The notes under the pieces were generated by a model. The model did not search any database, was not told the origin of the DNA, and worked only from the letters and a program-made list of their open reading frames with translations. 10,827 nt of DNA from Gammaproteobacteria bacterium (GTDB taxonomy: Bacteria > Pseudomonadota > Gammaproteobacteria > Pseudomonadales > Azotimanducaceae): assembly GCA_026706425.1 (NCBI GenBank), contig JAPOYW010000396.1, forward strand, positions 1-10,827, given 5' to 3'. A program made the position numbers and the translations under genes. Below are positions 5,826 through 10,827 of the stretch, piece by piece (position 1 is the stretch's first letter; each line of letters starts with the position of its first letter).

Positions 5826-6791
5826 ATGCGAATCATCGTCAACGGGCAACAGGCCTTCGGCCGTTCGGTGCTCGACGCCTTGCTCGACCGCGGTGAGGAC
5901 GTAGTGGGCGTGTTTACGGCGCCGGATGCGGGCGGTCGACCCGATCCCTTGAAGGAAGGGGCGGTGGAACGCGGCATTCCGGTCTTCCAGCCGAAATCGT
6001 TCCGCCGGGAAGCCGTATGGGAGCAGATTCGCGAACTCGAGCCGGACCTCGGCGTGATGGCCTACGTCACCCTGTTCGTACCGGAGGAAGCGCTCAACAT
6101 TCCGACGCACGGGACTATCCAGTACCACCCGTCGCTCCTGCCCATGCACAAGGGGCCGAGTTCCATCAACTGGCCGATCATCTTCGGCGAGGCCAAGACC
6201 GGGCTTTCCATCTTCTGGCCCGACAACGGGCTCGACACCGGCCCCGTGCTGCTGCAGAAGGAGGTCGACATCGGCCCCGACGACACGCTTGGCAGCATCT
6301 ACTTCGACCATCTGTTTCCGCTCGGCGTGGATGCGATGATCGAGGCCGTCGCCTTGGTTCGAGCGGGTACGGCGCCGAAAACGCCGCAGTGGGAATTGGC
6401 GGGTCGCGAGGCCGAGGTCGATCCGTCGGAACTCGGCACCTACGAGGGCTGGTGCCGAGCGGAGCAGGCCGAGATCGATTGGAGCGAGCCTGCAGCAACG
6501 CTCTACAACCTGATTCGCGGCTCGAATCCGCAACCCGGCGCGTGGACGACCTACGAAGGCAGCCAGTTGCAGGTGTTCGACTCCCGCAAGGTCGACGGGG
6601 GGACCCCGGACGAAGCCGGAACCGTCACGGCGATAGCCGACGACGGATTCGAGGTCGCGGCTGGGGATGGATCGATCAAGGTCATGCGCGTCAGGCCCGC
6701 GGGTCAGGGCAAGGTGCCCGCCGGCGAGTTCGCCGCAACGGCGGGGCTTGAGGTCGGATATCGTTTTAGAACGCTCGAGAGGAACCCATGA
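5826..6791 (+). CDS. Formyltransferase-fold protein, 10-formyl-THF hydrolase-domain type
   Basis: This 321-residue protein most resembles the N-terminal hydrolase domain of 10-formyltetrahydrofolate dehydrogenase, with lesser similarity to Met-tRNA formyltransferase (Fmt). Elements in order are GVFTAPDAGGRPDPL (29-42), QYHPSLLPMHKGPSSINW (99-116), IFWPDNGLDTGPVLLQKE (129-146), and a C-terminal Fmt-like beta domain from about residue 200. H101 and D137 match the catalytic His and Asp of that hydrolase domain. Position 99, an Asn in Fmt, is Gln here. It likely binds 10-formyl-THF and either transfers the formyl group or releases formate, in the cytosol. No aldehyde dehydrogenase domain follows, so it is a stand-alone version. 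ATG 5826 has GAGGAG 7 nt upstream. It follows the amidase, and its TGA stop is adjacent to the next reading frame. Fold assignment is strong; the acceptor is unknown. Confidence 0.88.
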   Translation: MRIIVNGQQAFGRSVLDALLDRGEDVVGVFTAPDAGGRPDPLKEGAVERGIPVFQPKSFRREAVWEQIRELEPDLGVMAYVTLFVPEEALNIPTHGTIQYHPSLLPMHKGPSSINWPIIFGEAKTGLSIFWPDNGLDTGPVLLQKEVDIGPDDTLGSIYFDHLFPLGVDAMIEAVALVRAGTAPKTPQWELAGREAEVDPSELGTYEGWCRAEQAEIDWSEPAATLYNLIRGSNPQPGAWTTYEGSQLQVFDSRKVDGGTPDEAGTVTAIADDGFEVAAGDGSIKVMRVRPAGQGKVPAGEFAATAGLEVGYRFRTLERNP

Positions 6792-7163
6792 GTGAGCATC
6801 ACCGGTGCGGAGGCGCAGCAGATCGGCCTGGTATTGAAAGCCGTGCCCAAGGAACACCTCGAGTACGAGGTGGAGCAACTCGCCGACCGGCTCTGCAAGA
6901 TCGACCCGGACCTGCTGTCCACCAACAAGCGCATCATCAACATGGGCCTGGAGCTGATGGGCGCCCGCACGCTGCAGCGCATGGCGGCCGAGAACGACGT
7001 CCGGGGCCACAACGCCCGCGCGGCCTTCGGATTCCGCGAGTCGGTGGCGAAGATCGGCCTCCGGGAGACGCTGCGCAACCGCGACGCCAAGTTCGGCGAC
7101 GGGCGGGTGCGGGTGAACGGGCCCGAGTTCCGGGACGAGGAGGGTCGCCTGACCGACGATTGA
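6792..7163 (+). CDS. Truncated crotonase (C-terminal part of an enoyl-CoA hydratase/isomerase)
   Basis: The 123 residues correspond to the last 40% or so of a crotonase-fold protein. ITGAEAQQIGLVLKAVP is the typical post-core segment, DPDLLSTNKRIINMGLELMG the C-terminal trimerisation helices, and RDAKFGDGRVR the tail of the longer (about 300-residue) enoyl-CoA hydratase-related subgroup. The N-terminal CoA-binding region, oxyanion-hole Gly and catalytic residues are missing, so activity is not expected. No matching sequence exists upstream, where the formyltransferase occupies the space. The GTG at 6792 is one base after the formyltransferase stop and has a GAGAGGA (6777-6783) at good spacing, so the fragment may still be translated. 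The breakpoint lies just inside the homology, implying deletion or insertion of this piece behind the formyltransferase. It is probably a non-functional remnant. Confidence 0.78.
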   Translation: MSITGAEAQQIGLVLKAVPKEHLEYEVEQLADRLCKIDPDLLSTNKRIINMGLELMGARTLQRMAAENDVRGHNARAAFGFRESVAKIGLRETLRNRDAKFGDGRVRVNGPEFRDEEGRLTDD

Positions 7164-7172
7164 AAGGGCGTT

Positions 7173-8102
7173 TTATCCGGCGGCGGCTTCGCCGAGCCGC
7201 CGTTTGACCGTTTCGATGGGGTTCCTGTAGTCGACCGTACCGAGGCCGAAGTTGGTCAGCTTGTAGCCGATCAATGCTTGCAGTTTCTCGGGCATCTCCA
7301 CCACGACCTCCGGCGGTACGCCGATGAACTGGTTCTCGCGTTGCTTGAGCCACGCCAGGTTGAAGTTGACATTGATGGATCGCCGGTACTCGTTGCGGGT
7401 CGAATTGCCGCCGCCCCGGTGCCAGAGGGCGCCCTCCCAGAGCAGTAGCGCGCCGAGGGGCATCTCGACGCTGACGGTGGCCGCATCGGGATCAACCCGT
7501 TCGACCCGCCGATGGCTGCCCGGTACGACTTCGGTGGCGCCGTTCTCCACCGTGAACGGGTCCAGCGCAATCAGCGTGTTGACGATTAGCGGAGGATGCG
7601 GGCGCGGAATGGGGTAGTGGCCGTCGTCCTGATGCATCCACTGGCGCTTATCGCCCGGCCCGGGTCGCATGGCCGCAACGCCGGATACCTGGAAGTCCGG
7701 CCCCAGAACCCCTTCCACCAGCGCAAGCAGGCGGTCGTCCATGAGAACCTCGTCGACGGCGCGCGTCTTGGCCAGCAGATTGTGGGTGTGGTTGGTTTGC
7801 TGGCCGTGTTGTTCGGTCATGCGGCTGCCGATGGCGTCGAAGACGGGGGCTAGGCCGGCGCGAAGCTGCTCGACGGTCTCTTCGTCGAGGAAGTCGGGCA
7901 CGACGGCATAGCCGTCTTCGCGAATGCGCCGAACCGCACCTTCGGTGTCTATTGGGCAAGCGGGCAACGTTGAATCTCGTTTGGATGGCGAGCCTGGCAG
8001 CGTAGCAGAGCCGTCGGTTGGCTTGAAGCGGACTGCGGCTCCGGTAGCGCCCAAGGACTCCGAGGCTTCCTTCGGCTGCCGGTTCCCGCTATGGTTGCGC
8101 AT
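7173..8102 (-). CDS. Phytanoyl-CoA dioxygenase (PhyH) family protein
   Basis: This is a non-haem Fe(II)/2-oxoglutarate-dependent oxygenase of the PhyH family. Numbered from the ATG at 8102 (309 residues), the iron ligands are H157 and D159 in WMHQDDGHY and H228 in LWEGALWHRGGG; R237 or R240 shortly after is the probable 2-oxoglutarate ligand. The front part, IREDGYAVVPDFLDEETVEQL, is the usual PhyH N-terminus and starts only near residue 60. The first 45 residues look non-coding, so a TTG at 7967 (264 residues) is a plausible alternative start; neither has a good ribosome binding site. Such enzymes hydroxylate or halogenate small molecules or CoA esters; the substrate is unknown. The gene is convergent with the crotonase fragment (9-bp gap) and divergent from the anti-sigma-like gene. 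Confidence 0.88.
   Translation of the reverse strand: MRNHSGNRQPKEASESLGATGAAVRFKPTDGSATLPGSPSKRDSTLPACPIDTEGAVRRIREDGYAVVPDFLDEETVEQLRAGLAPVFDAIGSRMTEQHGQQTNHTHNLLAKTRAVDEVLMDDRLLALVEGVLGPDFQVSGVAAMRPGPGDKRQWMHQDDGHYPIPRPHPPLIVNTLIALDPFTVENGATEVVPGSHRRVERVDPDAATVSVEMPLGALLLWEGALWHRGGGNSTRNEYRRSINVNFNLAWLKQRENQFIGVPPEVVVEMPEKLQALIGYKLTNFGLGTVDYRNPIETVKRRLGEAAAG
7181..7202. terminator. GC-rich hairpin at a convergent gene boundary
   Basis: CGGCGGCT (7181-7188) and AGCCGCCG (7195-7202) make a perfect 8-bp stem with a 6-nt loop, lying 17 nt past the crotonase-fragment stop and inside the last codons of the convergent PhyH gene. Only a short T-run (TTT) follows on the plus strand, so intrinsic termination is possible but weak. 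The codons also encode an Ala-rich tail, so the symmetry could be coincidental. Confidence 0.3.
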
Positions 8103-8137
8103 CTTTTCGCGCGGAGGCGTCTGCCTTGGGAGAGTCA

Positions 8138-8602
8138 GTGGAACAAAAGAGCGGCGGGATTCTTCGATCGACGGTGTTCTGGCAGGGCTGGAGCGTGGCG
8201 GCGACCGTGGCGGCGGTATTCGCCTTTGCCGCCAACGTCGAGTATTCGCTGGACGGGCATGCGCCGGACTACGTGGCCATCTTCGGTGACACCGGCGTGG
8301 AACCGATGTGGGTTGTCAACGCGGACTTGGAAGACGGCGTCATCAACGTTCGTGCCGGCGCGGCGAGCGCCCCCGGGGAAGGCGAGGTCTACCGGCTTTG
8401 GGTGGCCCGCCAGGACGACCCGCAGGAGGTCGGTGTCCTGCCGGTCAACCGCGGCCGGGAAACCTACGCCGTCAGCAGGGCGGTTCGCGCGGTTCTCGCC
8501 CACGGGCAGACCCTCGGTGTCAGTCTCGGGCCGATTTCCACGGGGGACGACGAGTCTACGCCGACCTCGTTCGATTACCGGGCAACCATCACCCGGCTTT
8601 GA
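8138..8602 (+). CDS. RskA-like anti-sigma-K factor, C-terminal domain only
   Basis: The 154-residue protein has a short N-terminal tail, one membrane segment (about residues 13-33, FWQGWSVAATVAAVFAFAAN) and an outer domain matching the RskA/anti-sigma-K C-terminal domain: PDYVAIFGDTGVEPMWVVNA, then EGEVYRLWVARQDDPQEVGV with LPVN, and QTLGVSLGPISTGDDES near the end. In complete family members (about 230-250 residues) a cytoplasmic N-terminal anti-sigma domain precedes the membrane helix and binds an ECF sigma factor; here it is absent, and no sigma gene is nearby. GTG 8138 follows GGGAGAG at 5 nt, while TTG 8126 in the same frame would add four residues. The last 28 bp overlap the 3' end of the opposing PhyH gene. 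It may be a decayed regulator or a membrane-anchored domain with another role. The domain call is good, the function open. Confidence 0.75.
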   Translation: MEQKSGGILRSTVFWQGWSVAATVAAVFAFAANVEYSLDGHAPDYVAIFGDTGVEPMWVVNADLEDGVINVRAGAASAPGEGEVYRLWVARQDDPQEVGVLPVNRGRETYAVSRAVRAVLAHGQTLGVSLGPISTGDDESTPTSFDYRATITRL

Positions 8603-9498
8603 GAGGTGCCGTCGCGATACGGCGCCATGTCCATTCCGGGGTAGCGGGCGCCGACGCCGGCTAGCGTCTCCTCGGTCCAGTACGGGTGTCCCGGCGGCGG
8701 GAAGCCGAGTAGCTCCCGTTCGGCGGGCGTTGCCTGTTCGATCCAGCTTCGGTGCGCGGGCTTGATCGCCTCGACGGACCAGCCGACGATGCCGAGCCAC
8801 TTCCACGCAGCCGGCGCGTAGGTTATGAAGTGCCCGAGCCGTCCGCCTTCGGCCAGGAAAGCCGTGCCGCGGTGGAAGGTCCGCATGCTGTAGATGAACA
8901 GCGATCCGGCCGGCACCACCACCTTGACCTCGTTGTCGTAGATCGACGGCCGCTGCTCGCGGGTGTAGTGCGCAGGCACCAGGATCTTCTCCGGGTAGTG
9001 CTGCCGCGAACACACCGCCGTCGGTGCGTGGTTCTCGGTGACGTCCGTGTAGTAGAGCAGGTAGGCGGTCTGCCAATAGGCCGGATCGTCCGGCGGGTAC
9101 GCGAGGGTGTGATTGCCGTAGTCGCAATGCATCGCCTGTTCGTGGTCGTTGGGATTGCCCTTGCACTTGAACGTCAGGTGCGACTGTTCGCAGAACATCT
9201 CGCGCCCGCCGGCCATGAGCTTGGCGAACGCGACCAGTTCCGGGTGCAGGGTGATCGCGTTCAGGTGCGAACCCGCAAACGGGAACCTGAACGACCGGAA
9301 GTCGAGCGGCCGGCCGGACCGGCGCCAATCGTCGGGCTTGGGTGCGGACGCATCCTGGCAGTGCTCGACCCAACCAGGCAGCAGTTCGCGCCACTCGTCG
9401 AGCGCCCCTTGTAGTTCGTCGTCGGTTAGGACTCGCTCGACGTCCGCGTAGCCGTGCTCGCGGTAGTGCGCCAAATGGTCCTCGGTGATCCGTTGCAA
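8575..9498 (-). CDS. Phytanoyl-CoA dioxygenase (PhyH) family protein, second copy
   Basis: This 307-residue Fe(II)/2-oxoglutarate oxygenase starts at ATG 9498 with the classic PhyH opening ITEDHLAHYREHGYADVERV. Iron ligands are H124 and D126 in MHCDYGNHTL and H209 in MRTFHRGTAF; R220 in GGRLGHF is the likely 2-oxoglutarate contact. A long aromatic segment (YWQTAYLLYYTDVTENHAP) covers the central jelly-roll strands. It shares only the family core with the PhyH protein at 7173-8102 and belongs to a different subgroup, so this is not a recent tandem duplication. The substrate is unknown. It overlaps the anti-sigma-like gene tail-to-tail by 28 bp and is divergent from the DUF2085 gene. Confidence 0.92.
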   Translation of the reverse strand: MQRITEDHLAHYREHGYADVERVLTDDELQGALDEWRELLPGWVEHCQDASAPKPDDWRRSGRPLDFRSFRFPFAGSHLNAITLHPELVAFAKLMAGGREMFCEQSHLTFKCKGNPNDHEQAMHCDYGNHTLAYPPDDPAYWQTAYLLYYTDVTENHAPTAVCSRQHYPEKILVPAHYTREQRPSIYDNEVKVVVPAGSLFIYSMRTFHRGTAFLAEGGRLGHFITYAPAAWKWLGIVGWSVEAIKPAHRSWIEQATPAERELLGFPPPGHPYWTEETLAGVGARYPGMDMAPYRDGTSQSRVMVAR

Positions 9499-9601
9499 GG
9501 CTCGACCTTCTCAGGTGAAGTTCGGCGAAGCAGTTTACCGGCATCCAATCGCCGTGCCACCAACACCGGTGTGCGACCTGCGAAAATGCTCGGGTATCGC
9601 T

Positions 9602-9607
9602 TACACT
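9602..9607 (+). promoter_or_regulatory. -10-like TACACT directly before the DUF2085 start
   Basis: TACACT ends 7 nt before the GTG at 9615, and no Shine-Dalgarno sequence lies between, which would give a leaderless transcript beginning at or near the start codon. The match is four of six positions and no -35 box is clear, so support is modest. Confidence 0.3.
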
Positions 9608-9614
9608 GTTCGCC

Positions 9615-10073
9615 GTGATCCGTACCGAAGCGACCGATCTCCGCACCCCTTGGCGGTGGTGTTTGTTCCTCGGCTGCACCTGCTGGCTGGCACTCGTTTT
9701 CGCCCCGCCTTTCGCCGCGCCGTACGGCGAAGTCGTTCGCTGGCTGCTCCACACGGTCTGCCACCAGATCCCCTCGCGCAGCTTCCACCTGTTCGGCGAA
9801 CCGCTTGCCGCTTGCCATCGCTGCACCGGACTCTACGTGGGCTTCGTCGTGGGCGTGCTCGTTTGGCCGTGGCTTCCCAAGCTGGCTGCCAGGCTGGCCG
9901 ACAATCCGCGCTGGGTTGCCGCGTTCCTCGTGCCCATAGCCATCGACTGGGCCATTGTCGTCAACACGCCCGCTTCTCGGTTCGCCACCGGCCTGGTCGC
10001 CGCGTTTCCAGTCGCCCTGCTACCGCTCGTGGCCTTCACGCAGCGGACCAATTCAATCCAAACTCGCAAATAA
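9615..10073 (+). CDS. DUF2085 family integral membrane protein
   Basis: The protein has 152 residues. The family signature is clear: CHQIPSRSF at 49-57 followed by LAACHRCTGLYVG at about 64-76, giving conserved Cys/His pairs (C49, H50, C67, C70) that could bind a metal or form a redox site at the membrane face. Hydrophobic segments lie at about 14-33, 71-88, 101-119 and 124-142, so it has three to four membrane passes. DUF2085 has no established function. The GTG start gives a short cytosolic tail before the first helix. The next gene begins 17 bp downstream on the same strand and also encodes a small membrane protein, so the two are probably one transcription unit. Confidence 0.85.
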   Translation: MIRTEATDLRTPWRWCLFLGCTCWLALVFAPPFAAPYGEVVRWLLHTVCHQIPSRSFHLFGEPLAACHRCTGLYVGFVVGVLVWPWLPKLAARLADNPRWVAAFLVPIAIDWAIVVNTPASRFATGLVAAFPVALLPLVAFTQRTNSIQTRK

Positions 10074-10090
10074 CGAAGGAGTAAGTCGGG

Positions 10091-10576
10091 ATGAACAGCA
10101 AACTCAAGGCGGCGCTGATCGGCGGCGTCATCTGCGGCATCGCGTCAGGGCTGCCCTATGTCGGGGCGGTCAACATGGCGTGCTGCGCGCTCTACATCGG
10201 TGGGGGCATATTGGCGGCCTACCTGCTGATGAAGGATCTGCCGGCGGCCGAGAAGGCGCCCTACGGAGGCGGTGCCGTTGTGGGGTTGTTGACCGGCCTC
10301 ATCGGAGGGGTTGTTGCAACCATCACGCTACTGCTCGCCGGCGGCATCACCGATCAAGCGGAGCAGGTGCTCGACTCGCTTCGCATGGCAACGGGGCAAG
10401 GCGCGGAGATCCCCCAGGAAGTGCTTGATCTGTTCGATACGAGCCGAGGCGCGAGTGGTGCCTTGATCATGATCAACCTGGTGTTCGGCGTCGTGACGGG
10501 TGCGATCGCGGCCTGCATCGGCGGGCTCGTCGGCGTTGCGATCTTCCACAGGAAGCAAGCGCCTAGCGATAGCTAA
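10091..10576 (+). CDS. Small Gly-rich integral membrane protein, unknown family
   Basis: This 161-residue product has an AAGGAG ribosome binding site (10076-10081) 9 nt before the ATG, the strongest in the window. Hydrophobic segments lie at about residues 6-24, 28-47, 58-84 and 123-152. Many contain Gly-xxx-Gly or GG patterns (IGGVICGIASG, GGGILAAY, IGGLVGVAIF) that favour tight helix packing. A polar stretch (about 86-120) separates the two halves, and the ends are polar. The layout recalls bacterial DUF-type membrane proteins of the DUF5518/DUF4199 style, but I do not recognise a specific family and assign no function. It sits behind the DUF2085 gene with a 17-bp gap, suggesting co-transcription and perhaps a shared membrane role. 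Confidence 0.8.
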   Translation: MNSKLKAALIGGVICGIASGLPYVGAVNMACCALYIGGGILAAYLLMKDLPAAEKAPYGGGAVVGLLTGLIGGVVATITLLLAGGITDQAEQVLDSLRMATGQGAEIPQEVLDLFDTSRGASGALIMINLVFGVVTGAIAACIGGLVGVAIFHRKQAPSDS

Positions 10577-10599
10577 CCGAACAGAGCCTGCTGTCTCGG
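10577..10599 (+). other. Imperfect hairpin before the exonuclease III gene
   Basis: CCGAACAG (10577-10584) and CTGTCTCGG (10591-10599) pair over 8 bp with one bulged base around a 6-nt loop, in the 25-bp gap before the exonuclease gene. No T-run follows. It occupies the place where a ribosome binding site would be expected, and none is seen, so it may affect translation start or be chance. Confidence 0.25.
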
Positions 10600-10601
10600 T
10601 C

Positions 10602-10827
10602 ATGCGGATCGCCACCTGGAACGTCAACGGCCTTCGTGCGCGCCTGGATTTCATCCTGCACTGGCTGGAGCGCCGGCAACCGGATGTGGTGGGCATGCAG
10701 GAGCTCAAGGTCGCCGACGACGAGTTTCCGATGGAGGCGTTCAACGCCGTCGGCTACGAGGTCGTCACCCACGGTCAGAAGGGTTGGAACGGCGTGGCGA
10801 TAGCCGCCAGGCAACCCATGGAGGTTG
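10602..10827 (+). CDS. xthA: Exodeoxyribonuclease III, N-terminal part (runs off window)
   Basis: Seventy-five codons are visible from ATG 10602 to the window end with no stop. The sequence opens MRIATWNVNGLRARLDFIL, the diagnostic start of exonuclease III, with N7 in the TWNVNG motif and E34 in the GMQELKV motif, both metal-site residues of the exonuclease-endonuclease-phosphatase fold. A following GYEVVTHGQKGWNGVAIAAR matches the next conserved block. The enzyme is an AP endonuclease and 3'-5' exonuclease of base-excision repair. The remaining roughly 180-190 residues, including the catalytic Asp and His, lie outside the window. It starts 25 bp after the small membrane protein gene, so it may be read from the same transcript. 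Confidence 0.93.
   Translation, partial: MRIATWNVNGLRARLDFILHWLERRQPDVVGMQELKVADDEFPMEAFNAVGYEVVTHGQKGWNGVAIAARQPMEV

Noticed and set aside
5826..6791. Formyltransferase as housekeeping Fmt
   Set aside because: The YHPSLLP and DNGLDTG context and the N-terminal FTAPDAGGRPDPL segment match the FDH hydrolase domain better, and no def, rsmB or other usual fmt neighbour is present.
8135..9826. 563-codon minus-strand open frame in a second frame over the PhyH and anti-sigma-like genes
   Set aside because: The adjacent frame encodes a complete PhyH protein with H-x-D...H ligands; the long frame is Arg/Pro-rich shadow sequence.
1..10827. CRISPR array, tRNA, rRNA, insertion sequence or integrase
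   Set aside because: No regularly spaced repeats, cloverleaf-like sequences, transposase motifs or long terminal inverted repeats were found on reading the window.

Overview
This is a GC-rich bacterial segment with dense, short-gapped genes, several GTG or TTG starts and few strong Shine-Dalgarno sequences. The mix of short-chain dehydrogenases, an amidase, a folate-type formyltransferase, a crotonase piece, two phytanoyl-CoA dioxygenase (PhyH) homologues and an exonuclease III gene fits an environmental, metabolically versatile bacterium, perhaps an uncultivated Pseudomonadota or related lineage. That taxonomic guess is inference; no rRNA, tRNA or clade-specific marker is present.

Layout. 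Positions 1-395 hold the 3' end of a short-chain dehydrogenase (SDR). Positions 430-2851 form an accessory patch: a Phd/YefM-type antitoxin with a palindromic promoter, a VapC-like PIN toxin broken by a one-base insertion, an AAA/DUF4143-type ATPase preceded by two near-identical 16-bp palindromes, and a truncated XRE-type regulator overlapping the ATPase 3' end in another frame. A small clan-AA (retropepsin-like) aspartic protease follows (2907-3320). A complete SDR on the minus strand (3329-4288) diverges from an amidase (4340-5770). The amidase is followed on the same strand by a 10-formyl-THF hydrolase-like formyltransferase (5826-6791), which is tightly coupled to the C-terminal part of a crotonase (6792-7163).

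The right-hand part holds two PhyH-family oxygenases on the minus strand (7173-8102 and 8575-9498) flanking an orphan RskA-type anti-sigma extracytoplasmic domain on the plus strand (8138-8602). Next come a DUF2085 membrane protein (9615-10073), an unidentified small membrane protein (10091-10576), and the start of an exonuclease III gene (10602 to the window end).

How it fits together. The amidase and formyltransferase may form one transcript acting on a small amide or formyl substrate, but no pathway can be assigned. The main theme is gene decay and rearrangement: four genes are frameshifted or truncated (vapC, xre, crotonase, rskA), and each break is visible in the sequence. I see no complete, clearly new multi-gene defence or biosynthetic system. 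The best candidates for follow-up are the twin operator in front of the ATPase, the ATPase/XRE junction and the anti-sigma protein that lacks its sigma-binding domain. No CRISPR array, tRNA, rRNA, insertion sequence or integrase was seen, and no gene-free stretch exceeds 300 bases.
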